Below, one piece after another: positions 22,002 to 33,997 of a stretch of DNA of 64,000 bases (the first letter of the stretch is position 1; each line of letters begins with the position of its first letter). The stretch lies in the NCBI GenBank assembly GCA_026210745.1, contig CP110631.1:5386148-5450147 (forward strand). The letters are read 5' to 3'. The stretch comes from Exobasidium rhododendri. Lineage: Eukaryota > Basidiomycota > Exobasidiomycetes > Exobasidiales > Exobasidiaceae. Under the pieces are notes generated by a model. It did no database searches. It saw only the letters and a list, made by a program, of their open reading frames with translations, and was not told the origin of the DNA. The position numbers and the translations under genes were made by a program.

Positions 22002-23083
22002 TGTGTATCTATTGGCACTGTGAGTAGTGTAAAGGGAAGTAAATTGTGTGCTTGTTCCCGCATACCTCTCGGAAGCTATGTGCTCTTATATAGATACGGC
22101 AGTATCTCGCAAAGGATAGAATTGCATAGACAAGAGGAAAGGACAGGTTGGCTTTTGAAAAATTATTCACTCATTTCCCGTGTGAAGAAGTCTAATGCAG
22201 CTGCCGACAAAATCCCAGATAATGGTGAGGGGAGCACGGGAGGGGCACATCAATCATTGCCAAGGCAGTGGAACGCAGATCGAGTCAAAGCCGTGTACGG
22301 AGCCAACGTGTCTCCCAAAGATATCAAAGTTTCGTACGGAATTTCAAACGTAGGGAGGAGCAAGGCTCCCGATCGGAGCGTGTATATAAGGTTTGATCTC
22401 AAGAAATTTTGGTGCAATGCGCGCCTTACTTGTAGACAAATTACAGAATATATAGGACTTACTAACTGACAGATCGCAGAATAAATACGAGATCAGGCTA
22501 TCCAGAAGTTTTTCTTGACTTAGAGGTTTTGATCTCCACAAAACGTGCCACCAAGACTCTTAGAGCGACATACGGTACGTCTTAGGTAGACACTGTCGGG
22601 GTTTCGTCTTGGGAATCGTATTTTATCCAGGGATGTTCATGGCTTTTGGCTGTGCAAAAGGGTTTGTGCATCGAGTGTAATTGAGCCAAGTGGACCATCG
22701 TTTCCACCCATTGACAATTATCTGGGTTATTACAGTAAAGATCAATCTGCGGGATGCGCACTGTGCCTAGAATACTCTCTCTTGCCTTCCGAGTGTGAGA
22801 AGGAAAACCTCACCTCCTCAGCCCAATAAGCTGAACAACAAATTTTGTGAATTGTCCCGCTGTCCTCTTCTCATTAATACTGAAGTTGGAATATATGGAA
22901 CGCAGACAGTGGAGGGTCACATTGAAATCGGACGACATTGAATTGCTTTGTAGCTTATCAAGAAGAGTGGGGGCCAAATATGCAACCTTGAAAGACTATA
23001 AAGACGTCTATCTACTCTTTTTCCCAGCCCCTTCAATCGACCATCTATCCTCATTCTTTTCCCCTCTCTCGTTACTGCTTACA
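22002..23083. promoter_or_regulatory. Divergent promoter region between GH16 and GT2 genes
   Basis: This 1.08-kb space serves two divergent genes. A TATATAA (minus strand) lies at 22086-22092, about 85 bp from the GH16 start. A TATAAA lies at 22997-23002, 82 bp before the GT2 ATG, followed by a CT-rich leader. An open frame runs from 22847 into the GT2 gene but its first ATG after the TATA box is at 23084. No other gene is seen. Confidence 0.5.
22997..23002 (+). promoter_or_regulatory. TATA box of the GT2 gene
   Basis: TATAAA, 82 bp before the ATG at 23084, followed by a CT-rich leader. Confidence 0.55.
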
Positions 23084-25961
23084 ATGCCCCTCCGCACTTT
23101 AGGGTCATTGACGCGATTTCTACACAAGGACAGCGAAGATGAGAAGGGCCTCGATGGACTGAATGAAACTATCACTCCGTCGACATCAGACGATACTGAC
23201 GTGCATCTAGATCAAAGTGGAATTCAGACACCCAGACTCTCACCGCTCGGTCTTCGAGCCCGACAACATGCTTTGACAATAATGAGTAGACATACTTTTG
23301 TAGAAGCAAAGAGAGAAGAATTGATCTGCAGTCTTCTCGAAGAGGAGACTGATCGACCAATGTTGCAACTTGTAGCCCTTCGAGTCTCGAAGGGCAATTA
23401 CGCCATTTTTCCTCGTTCAAAGCCAGAGATTATGCCTTTGATCACAGGTCTATGTCTCCTCAACGTCGGCGTGAGTGGTCCGGCTTTCCTTCATATTATC
23501 GTGTGTGGAGATGTACTAATTCTTCCTTTTCTCGAATTGATAGGCGGCTATGACTCTCACAACTTTCATCACAGAAGGGATCGTTGACATGATTCCTCCT
23601 GGAGCCTTGGAAGTTGCTGTCAGTGCATCTTCGCAGATACAAGTTGTCCAAGAACCGGGTGATATCTCCACGGCAAAGAAAGCACAGGGAGCTGCATTCA
23701 TCTTGTCCGAAAAATGTGTGCTGATATGGTCAGACGAGCCTGAAGAACTACTACCAGAAGCGCGCAGAATTCACGAGAAACTAACCCAATTTCTTTGGTC
23801 CGTTGCAAATTGTGCTTCAAATCCTACCGCACCGTCGAGCAACTACTTCAACTTGACGCCAAGATACGCAGAAAATGCTGAATCACCATCTCATTCTTTT
23901 GGCGATATAATCTCGCCCTCTGCATCTTTCGATATAGGAGGCGACAGTCCACCTTTTTCCACTTCCGGCTCTCAGGGTCAGCTTATCCTTGCTAGTCATT
24001 CTGAGGATTTTGACGATGTTGAGGCAGCGAGGATGGAAGATGGCTACGAAGAGCGCCCTACAGTCATTATTGCTGCCGTTAGCCACGGTCTGGCTTGCGC
24101 GCTAGCATGCGTTATTTCAGTCCTGCAATTCCGATCTGCCTTGATTTGGAGTTTTTTGGATGGAATGTGGTTGCGATTGGCAGTCGGAGTTGTCATACCA
24201 TTTTACTTTGGACTTGTGATGTTTTTTTGCGACAACATCATTGTAAGTATTTTTATGTTGTTTGGACCTATCAGACAGCTTCAACAAAACACGCGATACT
24301 ACAGTGGCATAAAGCCCAAACCAGTCCCAGCGAGACAATTGCCGCACATCACTATTCAGTGTCCAGTCTACAAGGAAGATTTTGCGTTTGTTCTAAAGCC
24401 AACTTTCGAATCTATCAAAAAAGCTATCAGAACATACGGTTTACAGGGGGGAAGTGCGTCTATCATTGTATCAGAAGATGGTATGGTTCACCTAACACCT
24501 GAAGAGCGAGCACAGCGACTTGAATATTACGATGAAAACAATATCACCTGGGTTGGACGACCGAAACATGGCAAAGATGGTTTTATGCGGGAAGGGAGAT
24601 TCAAAAAGGCATCCAATTTAAACTTCACCTACGATGTTCTTCTCAAGACGGAAAATTTGGTGGAAGAAAAAAGAGATCCTTTCACTGGTTTATTTGCCGA
24701 AGGAAAGAGTCGAAATGAAGTCTACAGTCAATCAATGCAAGAGATCCTAGCTGCTATCCACCCAGATGCTTGTGGATCCGGACAAGACAGAATCGGAGAG
24801 CTTGTCTTGCTGATCGATTGCGACACTCGTATTCCCGAAGACTGTTTCCTCGATGCTGCTTCAGAAATGACTCGAAGTAAAGACGTCGGCATTCTTCAGC
24901 ACTGCTCGGGGGTCATGTATGTCTCTACGTCCTTCTTTGAGAAGTGCATCGGTTTTTTCACTCGGCTAGTCAACTTCTCTATTTCGTACGCCATTGCAAA
25001 CGGTGACGTTGCACCTTTTATGGGTCATAATGCTTACCTCCGATGGAGCGCAATGAAAGAGCTTGGAAATACAGTCACTCTCCCAGATGGTCGTTCAGCC
25101 CTAAAGATCTGGAGCGAAGACCACGTCAGCGAAGACTTCGTCATGGCTTTGGGCATGATGGAACTCGGATACATAGTTCGATGGGCCACCTACTCCAATT
25201 CTGAATACATGGAGGGTGTCACTTTATCTTGCGACGATGAACTGAAACGTTGGCAGAAGTACGCTTGGGGAGTGTCTGAGATGATATTCCGTCCCATACA
25301 TAAATGGTATCTTGGACCAATAACTCCACTATATCGTCGTTTTCTCTTTGGAAAGGCCCCCATACACTACAAATGGGCTTCTACATCGTATTGCTTCTCC
25401 TACTACGCCATTTCCGTCACTTTTCCAGTCACACTAGCAGTGGCACTTCTTCAAGGTTGGCTTGGACCCGACATTGAAGCGACATACGTCACATCCTTCA
25501 CCGTTTTGGTCGCCTGCATTGTCATATATTACGGACTAGGAACACTCTCACTGTGCATTGGTCGCTTTCGTGCTGGTGCAGGAGGTTTCTTTCCTCTTCT
25601 TTTCGAGCAGTGCACGTATTTGCCCTTTATGATTGTCTTCTTTGGAGGATTGTCGTACCACATCTCCTCTGCTTTGTTAAGTCATCTTTTCTCATTCAAT
25701 ATGACATGGGGATCGACACTCAAGGACATCGAGCTGACGAATTTCTTCCACGAAGTTCCGCTCATCCTGAAACGACATAACCGTGTCTTCATCTCTTCAA
25801 CAATTCTCATTGCAGGACTTGCCATTCTTGATACGGAATTAATTCCTCTAGAGTGGAGAATTAACGGATTCTTTGTTTTGTTCCCTCCAATGCTAGTGTA
25901 TTCTTTTCATATATTGTTCCCTATTGTTCTAAACCCCAACCTCATTCGCTTCTCCTTCTAA
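23084..25961 (+). CDS. Polytopic GT2-family glycan synthase
   Basis: Two exons, 23084-23470 and 23544-25961, with a 73-bp GTGAGT...TAG intron, give about 934 aa. The first ~300 residues are variable and probably cytoplasmic. Two to three transmembrane segments follow (about 303-365), then a processive GT2-like catalytic domain: ITIQCPVYKEDF (donor-binding start), IVSEDG, the metal-binding DCDTR at about 554, SEDF at ~658, and a KRWQKYAWG motif at ~698 that corresponds to the Q(Q/R)xRW region in modified form. Four to five further membrane helices follow. The layout is that of chitin/cellulose/hyaluronan-type synthases and of fungal plasma-membrane GT2 proteins needed for hyphal wall glycans. 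The polymer made is unknown. Confidence 0.88.
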
Positions 25962-27190
25962 CCCTCCCTTCACGCGCTTGTACTGTAACGTGGTAGCCTT
26001 TTCTCACTTTTTCGTGTCTGTCATCTGTTCTTTGGGTGTACGGAGATTATTTAACGACGATATCCAAGAAATATTGAGGAGCGAATGGTATTCGTGTCCC
26101 AAGATGAATTACATGTGCGAGGGTCTGCGGTGGTCAAACTAAACAGATCACAACACCCGTTACATACTACGGCTTGCCCTAGGCCATTGGCTAGCCATGC
26201 AGCTTCTTGGTACACTTCCTTGATTCAGCCAGGAAGCTTGTTGGCAATTTTGACTTGCATGAGGTGGTCGCGACCCGCAGAATGAATACCTTTCAGATAC
26301 TATACAGATGTGATTTTGAAATGGGTGCGTCGCGTTAATAGCAAGCACAGGAGTGTATTTCCCCATTTACGTGCTCGCTTCACCAGCCGACTGTCACAAT
26401 GTCTGCCCAACTGAAACATCGTCGGTGCTTTCGCACATGATTAAATTTTCGTACATCGTGGACTTAAGTATATCAGGCAGAGAGACAATGTGTCGGCCAG
26501 CAAAGAAGATAAGGAAAAGGAGCTTTGAAGCAACTACAGTAAGACGGAATCGTACATCTATGTGTGCGCATTATAATTTACTTACTTTAAATGTAATATT
26601 AACGTATTAGATCTTTACACACACATATTAGTGCGCTTGATGTATCGAGCATGGTTTAGTCAGTGATCATTCTTCAGGTGTCGTTAGTGGTTTCATCCGA
26701 TGCGGGATCATATACAAACCTGAAGAGAAGCTGTCAGGATTATCTTGCCTGCCCCATAACGTGCAAGCGTCTTTCTTAATTTGCTTGCGCATTGAGCCAG
26801 GGGCTAAACAGACTTGTACAATTCAATGTCTGACTAAGGAGCAAGGCCACACAATGATGATCTCGATATAGGCTTGCGCTTGAAGAAAAAAAGCGGGGCA
26901 ATCTAGAATTCTACGCCTCCTCTGGGCCACAAGACAAAAATGATCGCATCGCAGAAGCGCACATCAATCGGTTCTTTCTACCCGAGGTTTAGTATAATCC
27001 TTTGTTGCAAAAGCAGGGGAATCGGCTCGAGCATTCGTGGAATACTTTGCAGCAAGATGCACTGCTTATTGCCATCCCGTCCAGAAGTTGAATTCGCTCT
27101 TGCTACCACCCCCCTCCCCAAGCAGGCATTGGCCTCTCGACGGCCTTAGCGAATACATAGAGACCTTATACAGGTCCTCAGAAGCTCTAG
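25962..27190. other. Gene-free region
   Basis: About 1.2 kb with no supported gene. Short ORFs on both strands are unrelated to known domains. The right edge is a stray copy of the subtelomeric satellite. Confidence 0.4.
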
Positions 27191-27317
27191 GCAATACAAG
27201 GGCGCGCACCCTAACTCCAGCTCTATATCGTCAATATACACTATAAATGTCACTTATTCACCCAGATAAGTACCGATGACCTACATCTGCCAGCAACACA
27301 CCGCAAAAGTTCCTACC
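27191..27317. repeat. Stray monomer of the subtelomeric satellite
   Basis: About 127 bases matching the last monomer of the satellite at about 59986-60112, including GGGCGCGCACCCTAACTCCA, then a conserved CTCTAT(A/A)(T/C)CGTCAATAT tract, AATGTCACTTATTCACC, GTACC(G/A)ATGAC and CGCAAAAGT. By eye about 85% of bases agree, in the same orientation. It lies about 30 kb inside the nearest array. Confidence 0.85.
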
Positions 27318-27703
27318 TCGAATCTAAGTCTATTCACCTCACTTAACGACCATTGTACATAGGCTTCAATCTGACATGCCCATTCAACATCCAAGTAAAG
27401 GCAATTGAGCACATAGGAACTGCTTTGAATGCAGTATTATGTCAAGTCTAAGCTCAAAGTTATCAAGCGTGACACCAGTGCGTTTGTCCGAATGCTGGAA
27501 GCACGGCAACGTGGTCGCCAGTCTTCGGCATTCGTGTATAGGTCGACATGAAGCTATAGTCATCGTTTTGCTAAATCGAGGAACTACAATGTTCTCTATC
27601 TTTAATTTCCTGCTCTCTGCGGTCAATTGCGACACAGAACTCAGCTCATGCAATATAAAGTGTCCTACAAAATTGTTCTTACAACATGGCGTGGAAGTAT
27701 AAT

Positions 27704-30100
27704 TTAAAGTCCATTCGTACGGTCTCTATTGTTAGTTGCACCTGTTTCCACAAGACGCGATGCAGCAGATAGCCAAGCTGCTGAATCACTCAGCTCATGA
27801 TGCGGATGTATGTAGGTGTTCTCCAGCTGGTAAGTCTGAAAGTGAGAAGCATCTTTGAAGCTTGTGATGTTTCGCATGTACCCGGGACGGAAGCAGTGAT
27901 TATCTAGATCCCTTGGGAGGTTGACTTCCAAGAGAGACGGGTGACACGTCACAATAAGCTTAGGCCATTTGAAGTCATTGACGTGAGCAAAGCTGAAGTA
28001 GAGACTTTGTGCTGAGAGAATCCTGTCCAGTCTGACACTTTGTCTGGTATTGCGACGAATGGAAGAGTCGGTGCTTGCCGTTTCTTGTGAAGCATCAGAA
28101 GCACTAGTTGTTCCAGATCGTGACGTCTCAGACGTTCTCCTTGCTTCGGTGATCCGTGTAGCCCTGCTATTCGCTTCATTTGCTGCCCCTATCATTCTGA
28201 GACCTGAGAATTGCAAGATGTTCGACAGCGGATTCGGTGGGTTTGAAACAGAAGTAGGGCCATTACCAGCTATTGAAGAAACTGTCCTGGGAAAAGACTG
28301 TGTAAGCTGTGAGTCCCAAAATACAAAATCAAGTTCTTTTCTTTTTCCCCATCCTTCGTATCTATGTTCTGACTGTATAATACGGAAGCAAAGTTGATCC
28401 GACAATTCTTTGATCTTGATTCTCAGAATGTGAACTCGAGCTGCTTTTCGATTTTCTTTGTCTCTTGCGTAATTTGTACCGTTTCCATCACCGTTATTTT
28501 GAGATATAGCACGGTCAAATTCGAAAAGACAGACTATCATTTCATTTTCAGCGTCATATTTTATCTTGGAGACTCCAGGCTCGACTATTTTGAGTCTAGA
28601 CAGGACATTTGTACCATTAACAATCAGTACCTGTGGAACGACGCATTCTGCTGTATCCTTGTCTCGCCCTGAATTGCATCGAACAAAGCTGCCGACCGCA
28701 CAAGGATGCGGTAAACGATGCTCAATACTTTGAATTAAGACTGCATATTCTTTGATAGCTCGAACGTGTCCCCTCAGTGCGGATTGACCACTGATGGCGC
28801 TATTTTCGCCAGTATATATCTTCCCATATTCTGAGTACCCCTTCTGATCTGTTGGTTCTCGAAAGGCCCGAACATACCGATCAAGTAAGGGGGAAAATCC
28901 TTTCACCAGAAAGACGAGAAGTTGGACTCCAAACCACTGTCCAAAATACTTTATAGAATCTTGTCCTTGATTGCCAAAAGAACTTGCTATGTATAGAACG
29001 TAAGACAGTACTTCTGCTAGCAAACATATCGTACTACACAACAAGACAGAGTTGTAGAAGTAGAAATAAAATCTGCTCGCTGCTTTGCTGATTCTTTTGC
29101 CTTCTTTCTGTGTTCGATCGGATATGAGCCATTGTTTTCGAGGGTCACCTTGCATACTAGCCATGGTAATCTGAACCTTACGATTGATTTGATAGTGGCG
29201 CAAAGAGTGTTGAAAAGGCTCTATAATGATAGAAGAGCCAGCTTTGGCCGGCAGATTGATTTGATCTTCGTAAAGCTGGTCACGAATCTTTTGCTCAAAT
29301 ATACGAATAAGCTTGACAGTAGACGTCAAAGGTCGTCCGCGGTCATCCCTCTGAACATCATCGTGGTCTTCGTCATGTAGACCGATCAGTACCGATCCGC
29401 GGGACACTTTACTAGTCCAGAGCCACTCAGTGATTCCAGTTGTTATCTCTGCAGCGACAACAGTAGCGGAGTAGATGAGTCCGAGAGAATGAGTACGGCT
29501 CGCTGCATACTCTGCTGCGATGGTAAATCCAAACAGCAGGATTGCTTGACCCAACGTGATCAACAGATATGTAATAAGTCTTTCTCGATTATTTCTGATG
29601 ATTTGCGAATGTCTCAAGACCTCCATCCTTTGTCGAGTACTAACGTGACTGACGTCTGCGTCACTCTCCATTTTGAAGTCTTGTTCTCTTCGAACGAATA
29701 CTGTTTCGTTTTTGTCGTTTTCTTGCTTCGTCTCGACAATGTCTACTTTTGCGTCAAATTTTACTCCTTTAACATTCATTCTGCGAATAGATCCGAGTCT
29801 GGATGCGGAGGCCATATCACTGACCGCTAAATTCAATTCCTTTGCTATCTTCTCGCTTACTATGGAAGCGAGATGCACTTTGAGTACTGCTAGAAAGCCA
29901 AAAACGCCGACAGGTGCCAGAAGTCGCACCACCGAAAATCTTCCTCGCGAGCGGCCCATGCGCGACTCTGTCATAGGCACACCTATCAAAGCAACGACGA
30001 CAGTGACTGAGCCCGAGGCAAGCGTGTCGGCCCATGATGTTGTATTACTGAATGTCGAGACGGGGTTCCAATCAGTATGGTACAGTCGTGCTTCGTCCAT
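27704..30100 (-). CDS. Polytopic membrane protein of unknown function
   Basis: A single exon of 798 aa from the ATG at 30100. Hydrophobic segments lie near residues 28-44, 57-76, 175-198, 206-227, 345-374 and 387-405. A charged loop (80-170) lies between the second and third. Residues 230-340 form a charged cytoplasmic-type domain. The C-terminal ~390 residues are soluble, with a Ser/Thr-rich low-complexity stretch near 660-700. I recognise no catalytic motif or named family. A paralogue once existed nearby: the decayed fragment at 19415-19936 matches part of the soluble C-terminal region. The uninterrupted frame over 2.4 kb shows that this copy is intact. Confidence 0.75.
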   Translation of the reverse strand: MDEARLYHTDWNPVSTFSNTTSWADTLASGSVTVVVALIGVPMTESRMGRSRGRFSVVRLLAPVGVFGFLAVLKVHLASIVSEKIAKELNLAVSDMASASRLGSIRRMNVKGVKFDAKVDIVETKQENDKNETVFVRREQDFKMESDADVSHVSTRQRMEVLRHSQIIRNNRERLITYLLITLGQAILLFGFTIAAEYAASRTHSLGLIYSATVVAAEITTGITEWLWTSKVSRGSVLIGLHDEDHDDVQRDDRGRPLTSTVKLIRIFEQKIRDQLYEDQINLPAKAGSSIIIEPFQHSLRHYQINRKVQITMASMQGDPRKQWLISDRTQKEGKRISKAASRFYFYFYNSVLLCSTICLLAEVLSYVLYIASSFGNQGQDSIKYFGQWFGVQLLVFLVKGFSPLLDRYVRAFREPTDQKGYSEYGKIYTGENSAISGQSALRGHVRAIKEYAVLIQSIEHRLPHPCAVGSFVRCNSGRDKDTAECVVPQVLIVNGTNVLSRLKIVEPGVSKIKYDAENEMIVCLFEFDRAISQNNGDGNGTNYARDKENRKAARVHILRIKIKELSDQLCFRIIQSEHRYEGWGKRKELDFVFWDSQLTQSFPRTVSSIAGNGPTSVSNPPNPLSNILQFSGLRMIGAANEANSRATRITEARRTSETSRSGTTSASDASQETASTDSSIRRNTRQSVRLDRILSAQSLYFSFAHVNDFKWPKLIVTCHPSLLEVNLPRDLDNHCFRPGYMRNITSFKDASHFQTYQLENTYIHPHHELSDSAAWLSAASRLVETGATNNRDRTNGL

Positions 30101-31430
30101 ATTTGATTGAGGGACAACTAAACTTTGCGATACGTAGTAGCAAGGAGCCCTTCAAGTACTTCATATAAGGCAACTTTCGTTCGGATTGGACCCACAGCAA
30201 GAAGTACTATCCATGCAAAGCAATCGGGCTGTCACACTCGACAGTATTTTAAGACACCGTTTGACATGCTGGTTCATCACGCGCCGCGCACAATCCAGAT
30301 ATTCCCCCTGGAGGGACTTGATCTGTGCCAAGTAAAGATAGAGTCTTGACTAGAGGTCTGTACCCGTGCGCGTCGGATTTTGTGATACACCGATTTAGGT
30401 TCGCTTATCCTTATCGTGCTGTACCTCTAGGGCGATCTGTGAAAGGTTGTCTTCATCAGTCGTGGGTATGCACGGAGAATGTCTCGCAGGTAGTGCGTAC
30501 CCGGAATACTGCATCATAAAAAGCCTATAAAGCGACGGCAGATACAATAGCTCATCAAAATCTAGAAGCGTTCAAAGTGAAGTGCAGCATTTGAAGTACA
30601 TATAGTATTCTTGTCATCTCGAGGGAGTAGCTCCTGAAACCTAATAGTAGTCGATATCGTCTTAGAGTCTATACTCAAACCCAGATTTGAGTGGATATCC
30701 TCACTCTTATATCGAAGCATTTATTAATATGAGAAAGTCTTTGGCTCAGATGCTGTGTAGACACTCTTTGGGAGCCCTAATGATCACGCGATCAAGATAA
30801 GAGCGTGTCGGTGAAGTGAAGCCCGATATGTCAAATCTTACGCACATGGAAATATAGCTTAAATGTTTGCAGTGACGCAGGGCACCCACACGATTTCGAA
30901 GGGTCTTTGATGCTCCCGTCATTGAAGATGTCAATGCACGACCGGGACGGCGATATCGTCGCATTGCTAGCACTGCTTTGAGAAGGAAGGCATGATCTTT
31001 GCTATTGGTGCAGGAAACGAAAGAAGGACAAACTTAATCAGCTGTAGTCTTGCTACAAATGGGATCGGGCCCATGTTAGATTTGTCGTCGCAGGAATCTT
31101 GTCTTGGTCATACTTCTCGAAAAAAAATGGCTGTCTTGCAAACCATTCGCTCTGATCAATGAAAGTGCAGCAAGAAGATGAGAGGCAATGATACAGTGGT
31201 AAGACGCAGGAGCTCGAAATTTTGCAATTTACAGGCACAAGAGTCAAACATCAGAACCCTTCCATGCTTGTATAATGTAGCTCGGGAGCATGAAAAGGGA
31301 ATTGGGTAAGGGTCAATACTACAGCATACTGGAAGCTTGTTCGTGATTATTGTTTTTCGAGCGCGTCTATAAGATATATTTGAAGAGGCTGACTTTGAAA
31401 CATCACGCGAGGTGGTGAGGTCCACCCTGC
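30101..31430. other. Gene-free region upstream of the polytopic protein gene
   Basis: About 1.3 kb without a supported gene. Short ORFs on both strands have no recognisable domains. The minus-strand promoter of the gene at 27704-30100 should lie in the left part. Confidence 0.4.
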
Positions 31431-31745
31431 ATAAAATCGATGATCGTGCGGGACGGTAAGGTCTGATCTGCATGAATACAATAACGAGCAGGTTAGATGG
31501 ATTGATTATTAAGTTGATCTGAAAGCGTGTATTTATATACAACACGGTCGATCACGACGTAATTTTGCTTGTCATTCCCCGCGTCTTACTTTAATTTCGA
31601 ACCTCAGTACACATATCCCTGATAAGTGCCAGTAAGTAAATATATTACCTTTTCAAGTCCCGCTGCAACTTGTCAATACTATGTGAACATCCGCCTTCCA
31701 TACTTTGCTCGCCGTTCGCTAGTGTCGCCTTACCACCCGTGATCA
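31431..31745. repeat. Duplicated non-coding segment, copy 2
   Basis: Diverged partner of 19960-20250. The shared words are GGTCTGATCTGCATGAA, GGTCGATCACGA and TACTTTGCTCGCCG. This copy is slightly longer and sits between the polytopic protein gene and the Ser-rich gene at 31893. Confidence 0.7.
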
Positions 31746-31892
31746 GTGATGTGCTTATCAGTCTGCGTCAAATATCCTCGCAGTGACCTGAAGATGAGGT
31801 TGCAAACATCAGGATTGTGAGACTTGGCACCTCGCTGAAGCAAGAGCAAGAGGGTTGTCCATCTGCCCCGATCATACTGCTCCTTTTGTGTC

Positions 31893-33592
31893 ATGTCACC
31901 TTGTGAAGATAATATGGCAAGCTTGAGGGGTGGTGGAGTTGCTTCTGGTAGCGCCTGCTCTTGCTCATTTCAACAAAATCCCGCTCACATCGATACGCTC
32001 TCTGCTTCAGCTTCTCCCATCGTCAACTGGTCTATGGCGTCGCCTTCTCTTCTGGCCGCAGAAGGGCACAAGGGAAGCATCACTTCCCCGACGTACGCCG
32101 AAGAACTATTCGATCTTCCTGATCTAATTTATGACGGTATTCTGGCTCGGTCTTGGAGCCCTTGCACTGACGATCACTCCATTGGCAAGTATCTGGAAAG
32201 GATGCGATTGCCTCTATCCTACCGCACACTAGCCTCCCGGTGGGAACAGCTTGGAAAGCCACATTTGAACAATCTGCGCACACCTCTCAACCTTCTCGTT
32301 TCGAACAATTCTTTTCAAAGTGCTGAAAAGCATCGTAGAAAGGATCTTGCGTATGTAGCCCAAATGCAAGAGTCTGCTGTCATCGAAACTCTGAGCAAAT
32401 TCCTAGAGCGCGGGGAGCACGCAAGACACGACAAATTGTTTGTGGGATTTGCTTCTCATCTCGATATATTTTGTACCGTCGATACGGAATTAGCAGCGAT
32501 GGAGCAAGGACTCACAGTCAAAGAGCAGACTGCGCTGTATGAAAGGACTGCACAGAAGCTACTGCAAGATTTCGAGTCGGATCGTCACATCTGCTCCAAT
32601 CGACGACCACACAGCTGCATGACATCAGCAATATGGGGTGAGTGTTTGAATGTCCTGCTTCTTTGTAAATATTTAGTGTTCACAGTACAGATTTCTCTGC
32701 TATTCGCTATACGCTAGGTGAGGTTTTTGAATGGCCAATGGAGGAAACACTTCGTCGCTTCGATGCGTATAGAAAGCGTTCTTCGACACCTTCAAGATCT
32801 CTCAAACCTCCAAAGCAAGGTATCAGTAATACTTCTTCGGCTGCGACAAATTTCACCACACTGCAACCCACACTAGCATGCCCAACAACCCCTTGCATGC
32901 CACGCTTCTTGTTTCAACCAGAACAGACATTAGTACAAGAATTGGAAAGCTTGACGGCGCATAACGATATAGCCGATTCGAATTTGACAGCACCAGACAT
33001 TTTGCACAGATCAGCCGATGATAATTCACTTAGTGTATCGACCGATAGTCCACACACCCCTGTCGTCCAGAACATTACTGATTCGGTATCTGCTAGATGC
33101 AGCAGCATCGACAATTTTGGCTCAATTGGTACACCTTTACTCAGTCTATCACAGCAATATGACGTCGATGCAACAGGAGCGTACTCTTCGAAGCGACACA
33201 GGAGTTGCGAAAAGATGCACCACAGAAGCGAATCACATTCACATTATCAAGACAAATGGCATCCTACATCCGGGCTCAATAGAGACATTCCGCGATCCGC
33301 GTCGTCAAGAGCGTCATTGAGTAATGATATGGGGTACTTTCAAGACGTTGCTTCACGACACAAAGCAGAGCGCCATCGTGATACCGATATCGTCTTGAGA
33401 CGTGATGTTCGAAGCCAAGAGTTGCACAAACGGGATCAATTTGTGCACCATCGCTTCATGCTAGAAGATGCTGCGGAACAGATGTATGCCGCGGCACAGC
33501 TATTGAAAAGAGAAAGTCAGTATTTGCACTACACTGATCATGGTAGGAGAGGACATTCTGGAGAAGATTTCTTCTCCAAAAGGCCGCAGTAG
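31893..33592 (+). CDS. Ser-rich protein of unknown function
   Basis: Two exons, 31893-32637 and 32718-33592, with an 80-bp GTGAGT...CTAG intron (the join gives IWGEVFEW), total about 539 aa. The N-terminal ~245 residues look folded, with a probable helical part (KHRRKDLAYVAQMQ, TALYERTAQKLLQDFE). The second half is Ser/Thr- and His-rich with low complexity and many charged residues (RHKAERHRDTDIVLRRD), likely disordered. There is no signal peptide, membrane segment or recognised domain. It could be a nuclear or regulatory protein, but nothing shows DNA binding. The start at 31893 is the first ATG; a second in-frame ATG follows seven codons later. Confidence 0.7.
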
Positions 33593-33997
33593 GGCACACA
33601 GGACTCTCATTGTACGAAGATTTTGTAGTTCTTTTTTTTTGATTTACACTTATCATGTGTGTTTCCTGCAAGTAGAATTGATGGAAAAGCTCAAATTCGA
33701 CGAAGTGGTGAGATGACGCAAGAATGCTCGTACAATGTTGCGCACCGCAAGTATATCAACTGGTGCTTAGAGCGGTGGGTGAAAAAATTAGTACATGCAA
33801 GACTATGATGGACATGATTCAAGAGCTTCGGTGTGTCGAGACCAACGGGCGCGACTACAATTTCTTCCCATGAGTATGCGTTTAAACTGATCTTACTCTG
33901 CCAACGTTGATCGCGTCACCAGTCTATAAACTTTTGGCTGTCTACGTTTTGTCGGCTTAGTTGCTGTCACCCATGGTCATACAGCTCAAAATGTATA
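33593..33997. other. Convergent spacer
   Basis: About 400 bases between convergent genes, with no coding signal. Confidence 0.45.

Noticed and set aside
22344-22541. Minus-strand open frame in the divergent GH16/GT2 promoter region
   Set aside because: Short, no domain, in AT-rich intergenic DNA.
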